From Nitrospinota bacterium (GTDB lineage Bacteria > Nitrospinota_A > UBA7883 > JACRGQ01), in the NCBI GenBank assembly GCA_016212275.1, contig JACRGR010000037.1, positions 1 to 55,125 on the forward strand: a stretch of DNA of 55,125 bases, given 5' to 3'. Shown one piece after another: positions 42,804 to 50,212 of the stretch; within the stretch, counting starts at the first letter, position 1, and every line of letters starts with the position of its first letter. The position numbers and the translations under genes were made by a program. The notes beneath the pieces are model-generated. The model did no database searches and was not told where the DNA came from. It saw only the letters and a list, made by a program, of their open reading frames with translations.

Positions 42804-43385
42804 ATGAAGAAAAAGACCGGGAACGGGGCTCGCGCAAAATTACGGGCCTACTTCCTGGATAATCTTGGCCGGGTAATGAATTCCACCGAATTGCGGAAAG
42901 TTGCCGGGAACATCAGCGAATGGGCGCGCAGGGTACGCGAACTCCGCACGGAAGAAGGTTATCAGATACTCACCCATAATGACCGGAGCGATTTGAAACC
43001 CGGACAATATCTTCTATTAACCAAAAAACCGCTTCCCGCATTTGGAAGGGAAATCTCAAAGGAAACCCGCGCCTTCGTTTTGGACAGGAATGGATTCACC
43101 TGCCAGATGTGCGGAGCCGCGGCGGGAGAACCTCACCCGTATGATCCATCCCGGAAAACCAGACTGCACATTGGCCATGTCATTGACAAATCCCAAGGTG
43201 GTACGGACGATCCCTCGAATTTGAGGGCCATCTGCTCGGTATGCAATGAGGGGGCATCCAATCTAACTCTCGACAGGCCCTCGGCCCACAAACTGCTGGT
43301 TCAGATACGCCGCGCACCCGCCCATGAGCAATTGGAAGTGCTTGAGTGGCTAAAAAGAAAGTTCCCTGATAAACCTTCCCGGTAA
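42804..43385 (+). CDS. HNH endonuclease, probable restriction enzyme
   Basis: A 193-residue protein. The first about 80 residues look like a winged-helix specificity domain (AYFLDNLGRVMNSTELRKVA, SEWARRVRELRTEEGYQI). The C-terminal half is an HNH nuclease with a structural zinc site (C100, C103, C144, C147), LHIGHVIDKSQGG (His125 region) and DDPSNLRAICSVCN. Its position six bases after the C5-methylase and six bases before Vsr strongly suggests it is the cognate restriction endonuclease. Confidence 0.87.
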   Translation: MKKKTGNGARAKLRAYFLDNLGRVMNSTELRKVAGNISEWARRVRELRTEEGYQILTHNDRSDLKPGQYLLLTKKPLPAFGREISKETRAFVLDRNGFTCQMCGAAAGEPHPYDPSRKTRLHIGHVIDKSQGGTDDPSNLRAICSVCNEGASNLTLDRPSAHKLLVQIRRAPAHEQLEVLEWLKRKFPDKPSR

Positions 43386-43391
43386 ATTTTA

Positions 43392-43859
43392 GTGGATAAG
43401 CTGTCCTCCTCCGATAGAAGCGAAAACATGCGGCGCATCCGGAGCAAGGGGATGCGTCCCGAACTTGCAGTCCGAAAACTGGTTCATAACATGGGATACC
43501 GTTACCGGTTGCATGGGAAAAACCTTCTGGGCAAACCCGATCTGGTCTTTGCCTCCAGGCGGAAAGTCATTTTCGTTAATGGCTGTTTTTGGCATTGGCA
43601 CAAAGATACAAAATGCAAAATCGCCCGGCTTCCCAAATCCCGTCTCGGTTATTGGAAGCCCAAGTTATCCCGCAACAGGGAGCGTGACGCGGAGAACCTG
43701 AAAGAACTCAAACGAATGGGATACGCCTGCTTGGTGGTTTGGGAATGCCAAATCGCCAAACGGGAATCACTTCCTGGGAGAATTACCCGATTTTTAGGGA
43801 AACCGTCCGTCAAGCCTTTTCCGGAACAAAACAATCCGCGAAACCGTTCTTCCCGATGA
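43392..43859 (+). CDS. vsr: Very-short-patch repair endonuclease (Vsr)
   Basis: A 155-residue T:G mismatch endonuclease that repairs deaminated 5-methylcytosine at methylase sites. Conserved blocks are present: NMRRIRSKGMRPELAVRKLV, GYRYRLHGKNLLGKPDLVF (Asp50), RKVIFVNGCFWHWH (His68, His70) and RMGYACLVVWEC. The start is a GTG at 43392. The last 50 bases overlap the 3' end of rsmG on the opposite strand, as if the island had been set directly against that gene. The C-terminal tail (PEQNNPRNRSSR) is encoded within this overlap. Confidence 0.94.
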   Translation: MDKLSSSDRSENMRRIRSKGMRPELAVRKLVHNMGYRYRLHGKNLLGKPDLVFASRRKVIFVNGCFWHWHKDTKCKIARLPKSRLGYWKPKLSRNRERDAENLKELKRMGYACLVVWECQIAKRESLPGRITRFLGKPSVKPFPEQNNPRNRSSR

Positions 43860-44346
43860 GGGAATAGCCGGGGACGTCCGGCGCGTCTTTCGGCGAGCGG
43901 TGGACGATCACCCGCCCGCCCGGCTTTAGCAGTCCCTTCGCGGCGGCCACCACATCCTCCCGCTTCACAGCGCGGGAGACAACCGCGTCCGCCGTGCCCG
44001 CATACGCGGGGTCGCAAGCAAGTTTCTCGGCGCGGACGGCGGCCACCCGCACATTGCCGAGTTTCAGCAGGCGCGCAACGTGCGTCAGGAACACCGCCTT
44101 TTTCCCCACCGATTCCACCAGCGTGAACCGGCTATCGGGACGGTAGATCGCCAGCACGATGCCCGGTATCCCGCCGCCGCTCCCGATGTCGAACACCTCT
44201 CCGCCGACCGGCAAATATTCCAGCATCGCCAGCGACGGCGTGACCAGTACCCCGTGGGCCACTTCTTCGGCCACGGAGGTGAGGTTTATTTTTTTGTTCC
44301 AGCGGTACAGTTCCGCCAGGTATTGCGAAACGAGTGATTCCTTCAT
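43810..44346 (-). CDS. rsmG: 16S rRNA (guanine-527-N7)-methyltransferase
   Basis: Methylates G527 of 16S rRNA. The 178-residue product is somewhat shorter than the usual 200 or more. It has KKINLTSV, the SAM motif VFDIGSGGGIPGIVLA, FTLVESVGKKAVFL and a SRAVKRED segment. The shortness may lie at either end: the N-terminus starts directly at MKESLVSQYLAELYRWNKKI and the C-terminus is overlapped by vsr for 50 bases. It is downstream of mnmG, separated by a dispersed repeat, in the classic mnmE-mnmG-rsmG order. Confidence 0.92.
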   Translation of the reverse strand: MKESLVSQYLAELYRWNKKINLTSVAEEVAHGVLVTPSLAMLEYLPVGGEVFDIGSGGGIPGIVLAIYRPDSRFTLVESVGKKAVFLTHVARLLKLGNVRVAAVRAEKLACDPAYAGTADAVVSRAVKREDVVAAAKGLLKPGGRVIVHRSPKDAPDVPGYSLIGKNGFADCFVPEKA

Positions 44347-44398
44347 CAGTCTTTCCCCGGAAATGGGAATGCCGGATGACTTCGGAAAAAACCTGCTC

Positions 44399-44496
44399 TG
44401 GTGGGACGGACACTCCTGTCCGTCTTGTTCCGCCGGAACAACAAGGGGAAAGCTTCCGCCGATGGCGGAACGCGGACAAGAGTGTCCGCGCCACCA
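44399..44496. repeat. 98-bp dispersed inverted repeat between mnmG and rsmG
   Basis: The outer arms TGGTGG...ACGGACACTC...GTTCCGCC and GGCGGAAC...GGACA...AGTGTCCG...CCACCA pair across the element, with small internal hairpins. It resembles the other multi-hairpin repeats in the window in style (short GC arms with Cys/Gly-like GTCCGC blocks) but not in exact sequence. It interrupts an otherwise tight operon. Confidence 0.75.
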
Positions 44497-44518
44497 AGTA
44501 AATGTTTTCTACCCATCT

Positions 44519-46378
44519 TTATCCCCTCTTCGCGCGGGTCTTCAGGGTTATCATCAATATCGTCAGCGCGGCGGGGGTCATCCCCGCGATGCGCGACGCC
44601 TGCCCGAACGTGAGCGGCCGCACCGCGCCCAGCTTGTGCCGCAATTCCATCGAAAGCCCCGATATGCCCGCGTAGTCCATATCTTCCTCCAGCGGGATGT
44701 CCTCTATCCGCCCCAACTGCTCGATCCACTTGTTCTGCCGGTCTATGTACCCCTCGTACTTTATCCCGATCTCCGCGCGCTCCACCTCGTCCGGCGAAAA
44801 GCCGGAAAGGTCGCCGAACACCTTTGCCGGGTTTATTGTTACGTCCGGCCTTTTTAAATACTGCCACAGCGGGGTCGATTCCGCCACTTGCGGAAGTCCG
44901 TGCGCTTCCAAATCAGCCCGCACTTCGTTTGTGGGATTGACGGAACTTTTCCTTATCCGTTGCACCAGCGCGTCAATCCGCTCCTGCTTTTCCACAAACC
45001 GCCGATAGTCGTCTTCCGCAAGCAGGCCGATGGAGCGCCCCAACCCGCACAGGCGCGTGTCGGCGTTATCCTGCCGCAACACCAGCCGGTGCTCCGCGCG
45101 CGAGGTGAACATCCGGTACGGCTCCTCGGTGCCGAGCGTGGTCAGGTCGTCCACCATCACCCCGATGTAACTTTCGGAGCGTTTCAATATCACCGGGGCG
45201 TCTCCCCGCACTTTCCGCGCGGCGTTGATTCCCGCCAAAAGCCCTTGCCCCGCCGCCTCTTCGTACCCGCTGGTGCCGTTTATCTGCCCGGCGAAAAAAA
45301 GCCCGGCGACGCGCTTCGTTTCCAGTGTGGGGAACAGTTGGGTGGGCGGCGCGAAATCGTATTCCACCGCGTATCCTGCCCGCATCAAGCGCACGTTTTC
45401 CAACCCCGGCATGGTACGCAGGAATGCCTCCTGCACGTCCGCCGGGAGCGAGGTGGAAACGCCGTTCGGATATATCTCGTCCGAACTTTTCGATACCGGC
45501 TCCAGGAATACATGGTGCGACGCGCGCTCCGGAAAGCGCGCCACCTTATCCTCTATGGACGGGCAATAGCGCGGGCCGATTCCCTTTATCACTCCGGCGT
45601 AGAGCGGCGAACGGTCGAACGCGGCGCGGATCATTTCATGCGTCCGCTCGTTCGTGTACGTCAGGTGGCACGGCAGTTGTTCGCGCACAACCTGCGCGCC
45701 GAAATACGAGAACGCGGGCGGCGGCACGTCCCCCGGCTGTTCCTTCAGCGGGGAAAAGTCTATCGTGTTTTTGTCCAGCCGCGCCGGTGTACCGGTCTTC
45801 AGCCTGCCCAGCGTGAATCCCAGCGCGCGCAACGAATCGGAAAGGTGCGTGGACGGCGGCTCGCCGTACCGCCCGCCGGGCGTCTGGTCAAATCCGGTGT
45901 GCAACAGACCGTTAAGGAATGTCCCCGCGCAGACCACCACCGCCTTTGCGGAAATGCGCCCGCCATCCGCGAGGACAACCGCACTTACATTATTTCCATC
46001 GGCTTCTATTGAAACCGCCGTACCTTCGATGATGGATAGCCCCGGCATTTTTCCCAGCGCGCGGCGCATCGTCTGTTCATATTCGGCGGTGTCGGACTGC
46101 GCCCGGTAGGCGCGCACGGCCGGCCCTTTCGAGCTGTTCAGCGTGCGGAATTGAAGTCCGGTTTCGTCCGTTATGCGCGCCATCAAGCCGCCCAGCGCGT
46201 CTATCTCGCGCACGATCTGGCTTTTTCCGGGGCCGCCCACCGCGGGGTTGCACGACATGCGGGCGATTGCGTTTTTGTCCGTTATCACCATCGCCGTGGA
46301 ACATCCCAACCGGGCCGCGGCGTGCGCCGCTTCGCACCCCGCGTGTCCCCCGCCGATAACAACTACATCAAACTTCAT
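44519..46378 (-). CDS. mnmG: tRNA uridine-5-carboxymethylaminomethyl synthesis enzyme MnmG (GidA)
   Basis: FAD- and NADH-dependent partner of MnmE that modifies wobble U34 in several tRNAs. The 619-residue product has the full family length. It begins KFDVVVIGGGHAGCEAAHAA (FAD GxGxxG) and contains CNPAVGGPGKSQIVREIDAL, the GRYGEPPSTHLSDSL block, RYCPSIEDK, GTSGYEEAAGQGLLAGINA and MVDDLTTLGTEEPYRMFTSR. The ATG at 46378 starts the conserved domain; a TTG four codons earlier is possible. It lies between mnmE and rsmG. Confidence 0.97.
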   Translation of the reverse strand: MKFDVVVIGGGHAGCEAAHAAARLGCSTAMVITDKNAIARMSCNPAVGGPGKSQIVREIDALGGLMARITDETGLQFRTLNSSKGPAVRAYRAQSDTAEYEQTMRRALGKMPGLSIIEGTAVSIEADGNNVSAVVLADGGRISAKAVVVCAGTFLNGLLHTGFDQTPGGRYGEPPSTHLSDSLRALGFTLGRLKTGTPARLDKNTIDFSPLKEQPGDVPPPAFSYFGAQVVREQLPCHLTYTNERTHEMIRAAFDRSPLYAGVIKGIGPRYCPSIEDKVARFPERASHHVFLEPVSKSSDEIYPNGVSTSLPADVQEAFLRTMPGLENVRLMRAGYAVEYDFAPPTQLFPTLETKRVAGLFFAGQINGTSGYEEAAGQGLLAGINAARKVRGDAPVILKRSESYIGVMVDDLTTLGTEEPYRMFTSRAEHRLVLRQDNADTRLCGLGRSIGLLAEDDYRRFVEKQERIDALVQRIRKSSVNPTNEVRADLEAHGLPQVAESTPLWQYLKRPDVTINPAKVFGDLSGFSPDEVERAEIGIKYEGYIDRQNKWIEQLGRIEDIPLEEDMDYAGISGLSMELRHKLGAVRPLTFGQASRIAGMTPAALTILMITLKTRAKRG

Positions 46379-46396
46379 CACAAATTCCAAAAGAAC

Positions 46397-46479
46397 ATAT
46401 CCGCGGATTCCACCGATTTTCGCAGATTGACATTTCCCTATTCGTAACCATCAGCGCAATCGGCGTAATCTGTGGATAT
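46397..46479. repeat. Hairpin-forming dispersed repeat, ATCCGCGGATT family
   Basis: ATATCCGCGGATTCCACCG at the left end pairs imperfectly with CGGCGTAATCTGTGGATAT at the right end. It fills most of the mnmE-mnmG gap. Related copies lie at 15121-15200 and 50132-50200. Confidence 0.7.
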
Positions 46480-46505
46480 GCTTTTCCCATGTGGTTCATT
46501 TTGAC

Positions 46506-47867
46506 TTATTTGCCGACGCAGAATTCGTTGAAAATGGACGAAAGCACCTCTTCGGTGTACGACTCGCCGGTGAACCGCTTGATCTCTTCCAGCGCGTCCC
46601 ACACACCCGCCGCCGCCACCTCGCGCCCCACCGCAAGCTCTTCCTTCGCCCGGCGCAGGTCTTCCGCTATCCGGCAAAAAATCTCCCGGTGCCGCAGGCG
46701 CGTGACCACCGGCTCTTCGTGGCCTTGCGCGGGAACGCTTTTCGCCACTGTGGATACCGCCGCGATCAGCGCGTCAATTCCCGTTGCGTTCCTCACCGAG
46801 ATGCGGATCGGCGCAATATCCCGTTCCGGCCAATCCAGCTTTTGACAGAGGTCCGCCTTGTTCACCGCCGCCACGAAATGCCGCGCCTGCCGCAATGTGG
46901 AGATCACCCGCGCATCCGCCTCGTCCCACTGCCGCGAGCCGTCGAAAAGGCCGATGAGCACATCCGCCGCCTCCGCCGCTTTCAGCGACCGGCGTATCCC
47001 TTCCGCCTCTATTTCGTCCGGCGTGGGGTTCAGCCCGGCCGTGTCCACCAGTTCCACGTTCAGGCCGGCCAATTCCGCTTCCCCTTTTATCAGGTCGCGC
47101 GTGGTGCCCGGATGGTGCGTGACGATGGCGCGCTCTTCTTCCAGGAGCGCGTTGAGCAGGGATGATTTCCCGGCGTTTGGTTTGCCGATGATCGCAACGT
47201 TGATGCCGTGCCGCAGGAATTTTCCGCCATCGTAGCTTTGGATTAGCCGTTCCATCCGCCGGACCGCCTCATCCAGCGTGGCGATTATCTCGGCATCCGT
47301 GGCGGTCTGAAAATCCTCGTCGGGAAAATCTATCGAGGCCTCCAGGTGCGAAAGTACGCGCACCAGTTTTTCCCGCACCGATTCGATGCGCGCCGAAAGC
47401 CCCCCCTCCATGAGTCCAAAGGCGGCGCGCGCGGCCCCTTCGGACCGGCTTTTGATAAGGTCAATCACCCCTTCCGCCTGGCTCAGGTCTATCCGCCCGT
47501 TCAAAAACGCCCGCTTGGTGAACTCGCCCGGCTCCGCCATCCGCGCGCCGCGCGACGTCACCAGTTTCAGTACGCGCCGCAACACGGCGGGCGAGCCGTG
47601 GCAGGAGATTTCCACGGTATCTTCTTTCGTATAGCTCCGTGGCGCCTTCATGTACGTCAGGCAGACCTCATCCACGGGACTGGCTCCGTCGTTGACGGCG
47701 CCAAAATAAACGCGGTGGGATTCCAGGGCATCCAACGTTGCTCCTGACGAAGTGCGGAAGAGGTTAAGGGCGATCATGCCGGAGAGCGGGCCGGAGATAC
47801 GGATGACGCCAAGTCCCCCTTCGCCCGCCGGGGTGGCTATGGCCGTAATGGTATCGCCGTTGTTCAT
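46506..47867 (-). CDS. mnmE: tRNA modification GTPase MnmE (TrmE)
   Basis: A 453-residue GTPase working with MnmG on wobble uridines. The N-terminal tetrahydrofolate-binding domain (TITAIATPAGEGGLGVIRIS), the helical domain and the inserted G domain are all present: P-loop IGKPNAGKSSLLNAL, HPGTTRDLI, DTAGL and NKADL. The protein ends in the diagnostic FCVGK with the catalytic Cys. It is the first gene of the minus-strand mnmE-mnmG-rsmG set, with repeats inserted in both gaps. Confidence 0.97.
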   Translation of the reverse strand: MNNGDTITAIATPAGEGGLGVIRISGPLSGMIALNLFRTSSGATLDALESHRVYFGAVNDGASPVDEVCLTYMKAPRSYTKEDTVEISCHGSPAVLRRVLKLVTSRGARMAEPGEFTKRAFLNGRIDLSQAEGVIDLIKSRSEGAARAAFGLMEGGLSARIESVREKLVRVLSHLEASIDFPDEDFQTATDAEIIATLDEAVRRMERLIQSYDGGKFLRHGINVAIIGKPNAGKSSLLNALLEEERAIVTHHPGTTRDLIKGEAELAGLNVELVDTAGLNPTPDEIEAEGIRRSLKAAEAADVLIGLFDGSRQWDEADARVISTLRQARHFVAAVNKADLCQKLDWPERDIAPIRISVRNATGIDALIAAVSTVAKSVPAQGHEEPVVTRLRHREIFCRIAEDLRRAKEELAVGREVAAAGVWDALEEIKRFTGESYTEEVLSSIFNEFCVGK

Positions 47868-47894
47868 GGATACAATTTAACTTCATATTGTGAA

Positions 47895-47988
47895 GGTAGC
47901 AACAAGCAGGAGCGCTTGTTGTTGCGCCCGAAGGGGGCAACCGTTGCGGCTGTCGCCGCGAAGTACAGGCAAGAGCGCCCGTACCCGC
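47895..47988. repeat. Multi-hairpin dispersed repeat (relative of 19131-19200)
   Basis: GGTAGCAAC-AAGC...GCTT-GTTGTTGC forms the first stem and CGCCC-GAAG-GGGGC the second; a third GC-rich stem follows around GCGGC-TGTC-GCCGC (47946-47959). The core 47895-47957 matches the element embedded in the GT4 gene. Here it lies between mnmE and the terminator of the small lipoprotein. Confidence 0.7.
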
Positions 47989-48000
47989 CAAATAAAAAAA

Positions 48001-48024
48001 GGGGAGTATCCGAAGATACTCCCC
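48001..48024 (-). terminator. Rho-independent terminator of the small lipoprotein gene
   Basis: GGGGAGTATC (48001-48010) and GATACTCCCC (48015-48024) form a perfect ten-base stem with a CGAA loop (TTCG on the minus strand). On the minus strand it is followed by TTTTTTT. Confidence 0.93.
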
Positions 48025-48047
48025 CGTAATTCCGTATAAGCCGGAAG

Positions 48048-48266
48048 TTACTTGGCGGCGGGAGCGGCCGGGGCGGCTTCAGGAGCGGCCGGGGCGGCTT
48101 CAGGAGCCGGGGCGGCTTCAGGGGCCGGAGCCGGAGCGGCTTCAGGAGCCGGGGCGGCGGCCGGAGCAGTTTCAACCGTGTCTTCCTTCTTCGTGCAGGC
48201 CGGCGCAACCGCGATGGCGGCAACCACGAAAGCCGAAACAACCAACAATCCAAGCTTCTTAATCAT
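48048..48266 (-). CDS. Small Ala/Pro/Glu-repeat lipoprotein
   Basis: A 72-residue protein. A signal sequence MIKKLGLLVVSAFVVAAIA leads to a possible lipobox VAPAC (Cys24). The mature part starts TKKEDTVETAP and then consists of APAPEAAP-type repeats, giving a stiff, extended, acidic tail. GGAGGT lies nine bases before the ATG and a strong terminator follows the stop. Such short repeat lipoproteins may act as envelope spacers, but the function is unknown. The repeated DNA makes slippage and length variation between strains likely. Confidence 0.75.
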   Translation of the reverse strand: MIKKLGLLVVSAFVVAAIAVAPACTKKEDTVETAPAAAPAPEAAPAPAPEAAPAPEAAPAAPEAAPAAPAAK

Positions 48267-48605
48267 GTACCAAGTACCTCCAAAAAAATTTTCCTATACC
48301 CCCGTATCCGGCGCAACCCGCGCCAGCCGGGCATTTCCTGCGTTAACAGGCTGTACTGAAGCGGTATAGTAGCACAAACCCAAAAAACAATGAAATTTTT
48401 TTGCTCCTGCCGCCGACGGGAGGGAAGAACCGCCAAAGCCCCGAGGGAATGAAAAAAGGGGAAATAACCACTGATGAACACCGATAAACAACGATGATTC
48501 TGAATCTCGGCATCTGTGTGCATCCGTGGTTTGGATCCCACTCCCTTTTTCTCCCCCGTGCCTCTGTGGTAAAAATACACTCATGAACCCGCGAAGGAAC
48601 AAGCA
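48267..48605. other. Intergenic region between divergent genes
   Basis: No gene is supported. The region must hold the minus-strand promoter of the small lipoprotein; the AT-rich stretch around 48363-48400 is the likely place but no boxes are convincing. A dispersed repeat occupies 48466-48531. Confidence 0.4.
48466..48531. repeat. Hairpin-forming dispersed repeat, AACCACTGATGAACAC family
   Basis: AACCACTGATGAACACCGAT at the left pairs imperfectly with CATCTGTGTGCATCCGTGGTT at the right (outer AACCAC and GTGGTT perfect). A near copy lies at 51680-51755 and shares the first 16 bases. Both are flanked on the right by a CTCCGTG-CCTCTGTG-like tail. Confidence 0.7.
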
Positions 48606-49118
48606 ATGCGGATAGGCATTATTTCCGATACGCACGACAACATCCCGAAGATCAGGGCCGCCGTGGATCTCTTCAACCGCGCCGGGGTTGACGCCGTCCT
48701 GCATTGCGGCGACTTCGTGGCCCCGTTCGCCCTCCTGTCGTTCACCGATCTCGCCTGCAAGAAATTCCACGCCGTATTTGGGAACAACGACGGCGAGAAA
48801 ACCGGCATACTCAAACTGGCCGCGCAAAAAGGGTGGAATATCGGCCCGGCGGGCATGGACGTCGCCTTTTCCGGAAAAAAAATAATCATGCTCCACGAGC
48901 CGGACCGCATTGACACAGCGTTAAATAGCGGTTGCGACATCATCCTTTACGGCCACACGCACAAGCCGAAAGCAGAACATAAGAACGGGTGCCTTCTGCT
49001 CAATCCCGGCGAGGGGGGCGGCTGGCTTTCCGGCACGGCCACCGTGGCGGTGCTGGACCTGAAAACGATGGCGGCGGAATTCCATGAGGTCGGCGGTTCC
49101 CCCATCCGCCCGATGTAA
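48606..49118 (+). CDS. YfcE/MJ0936-type metallophosphoesterase
   Basis: A 170-residue calcineurin-like phosphoesterase of the small YfcE/MJ0936 group. Metal-binding blocks are in order: GIISDTHDN (4-12), AVLHCGDFVAPF, VFGNNDGEK, MLHEPDRID (a variant of the usual GH), ILYGHTHKP and NPGEGGGW. The family hydrolyses simple phosphodiesters in vitro; the physiological substrate is generally unknown. The ATG at 48606 is the only good start. The gene is monocistronic and ends at a shared terminator. Confidence 0.92.
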   Translation: MRIGIISDTHDNIPKIRAAVDLFNRAGVDAVLHCGDFVAPFALLSFTDLACKKFHAVFGNNDGEKTGILKLAAQKGWNIGPAGMDVAFSGKKIIMLHEPDRIDTALNSGCDIILYGHTHKPKAEHKNGCLLLNPGEGGGWLSGTATVAVLDLKTMAAEFHEVGGSPIRPM

Positions 49119-49153
49119 GGGAAAACGTAATCGGAAACAGCCCCGAAAATACA

Positions 49154-49191
49154 AAGGCCGGGGCGGGTTCGTTACCCCCCGCTCCGGCCTT
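49154..49191. terminator. Bidirectional terminator between the phosphoesterase and fliE genes
   Basis: AAGGCCGG-G-GCGGG (49154-49167) pairs with CCCGC-T-CCGGCCTT (49178-49191). On the minus strand TTTGTATTTT follows, so it serves fliE best; the plus-strand tail is only moderately T-rich. Confidence 0.8.
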
Positions 49192-49218
49192 CCTCTTGGG
49201 GAGAAAAAGGCGTTACCT

Positions 49219-49518
49219 CTACACCGACATCCTCATCACTTCCTGGTAGGCGTCCATCACCTTGTTCCGCACTTGCATCGTCATGCGGAACGCCAGGTCC
49301 GCTTTCGAGATCGATATCATCGTCTCGTGTATGTTCTTGTTCTTTCCCGTGGCCAGGTCCTCAACCGACTTATCGGCGTCCAGCTGAAGTTTGTTAACCT
49401 CGTTCATCGTTTCTTTCAGCACCTCGCCGAACCCCTTGGACGGCTCCACCGTCACCTTCGGCAGGTTCAGCGCCGAGGCCAGCGGCTTGAAATCGGAATG
49501 TATCTTCATGTCGGCCAT
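49219..49518 (-). CDS. fliE: Flagellar hook-basal body protein FliE
   Basis: A 99-residue adaptor that joins the MS ring to the rod. Family features: FGEVLKETMNEVNKLQLDAD, the ISKADLAFRMTMQVRNKVMD helix and the closing AYQEVMRMSV. It begins 11 bases after the flgB stop on the minus strand and is followed by a terminator. The usual order is flgB-flgC-fliE(-fliF); flgC is missing between the two and fliF does not follow. Confidence 0.95.
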   Translation of the reverse strand: MADMKIHSDFKPLASALNLPKVTVEPSKGFGEVLKETMNEVNKLQLDADKSVEDLATGKNKNIHETMISISKADLAFRMTMQVRNKVMDAYQEVMRMSV

Positions 49519-49529
49519 TCAACCATCTC

Positions 49530-49949
49530 CTACTTGACGTCCGTCACCGCCGAGCGGATGGTGGCGGCACGTTTGGTGAGCGCGGTCACCGCCGCGTCGT
49601 ACGCTATCTGCGCCTCGGAAAACCCCGCCATCTCGCGGTCCATATCCACGTTGTTGCCGTCTATCCGCCCCTGCGATAGATCAATGTCCGTCACTCCGCT
49701 TATGGAGCTGAAATCCTGGTTGCCGCGCATCAGGTGTTTGCCGTTCGTCACCGTCATCGGCAACTGCGATCCCCCCACCGCCTGTTGAAGGACGCTCTCG
49801 AACTCGAACCGCTTGGCCTTATAGCCCGGCGTTTCCGCGTTCGAGATATTCCCGGCGGCGGTGGCCGCCTTTTGCGCGTTCAGGTCCAGCGCCTTTTGAA
49901 GGACCTGCGGCGCGCGGTCACGGAATAAAATGGCGTTTATCAAGCCCAT
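49530..49949 (-). CDS. flgB: Flagellar basal-body rod protein FlgB
   Basis: A 139-residue proximal rod subunit. It has the N-terminal ALDLNAQKAATAAGNISNAE (rod-protein signature, continuing TPGYKAK) and the C-terminal VDMDREMAGFSEAQIAYDAA with AATIRSAVTDV. The ATG at 49949 has GAGG five bases upstream; a GTG two codons earlier is possible. A sigma-54-like promoter (49973-49988) sits just upstream. It is the first of two genes, with fliE. Confidence 0.95.
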   Translation of the reverse strand: MGLINAILFRDRAPQVLQKALDLNAQKAATAAGNISNAETPGYKAKRFEFESVLQQAVGGSQLPMTVTNGKHLMRGNQDFSSISGVTDIDLSQGRIDGNNVDMDREMAGFSEAQIAYDAAVTALTKRAATIRSAVTDVK

Positions 49950-49972
49950 ATACACCTCATGCCCACAAAGAG

Positions 49973-49988
49973 AGCAAAGGGTGTGCCG
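49973..49988 (-). promoter_or_regulatory. Sigma-54-like promoter of flgB-fliE
   Basis: The minus strand reads CGGCACACCCTTTGCT, with the invariant -24 GG (49986-49987) and -12 GC (49974-49975) separated by ten bases, against the consensus TGGCAC-N5-TTGCW. Predicted start is near 49962, about 13 bases before the ATG, leaving just room for the ribosome binding site. Confidence 0.6.
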
Positions 49989-50131
49989 AAACTAAAAAGA
50001 TATTTAAATCATATAGTTATACGGCAACAACACCTAAAGGACCGTCAAAATGCAGGGAAAATCCTTCCTTTTTGACGCTAGGCCACGCTGTGGGCGAATA
50101 TCCAGAAAAGCGAAAAATAGGGGGAAAAACA

Positions 50132-50200
50132 ATCCGCAGATTCCACCGATTTCACCGATTGCTTTTTAAAGAATCTGTGGAATCCGCGTAATCTGTGGAT
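50132..50200. repeat. Hairpin-forming dispersed repeat, ATCCGCAGATT family
   Basis: ATCCGCAGATT (50132-50142) pairs with AATCTGTGGAT (50190-50200), and inner segments CCGATTTCACCGATT and AATCTGTGGAATCCGCG are complementary in part. It lies upstream of flgB, 12 bases before the end of the DUF4403 gene. Confidence 0.75.
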
Positions 50201-50212
50201 GCTCTTGTGGGA

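Noticed and set aside
44399..44496. A terminator or tRNA-like gene between mnmG and rsmG
   Set aside because: The 98-bp inverted repeat has no T-run and no cloverleaf or anticodon arm; its arms fit a dispersed repeat better.
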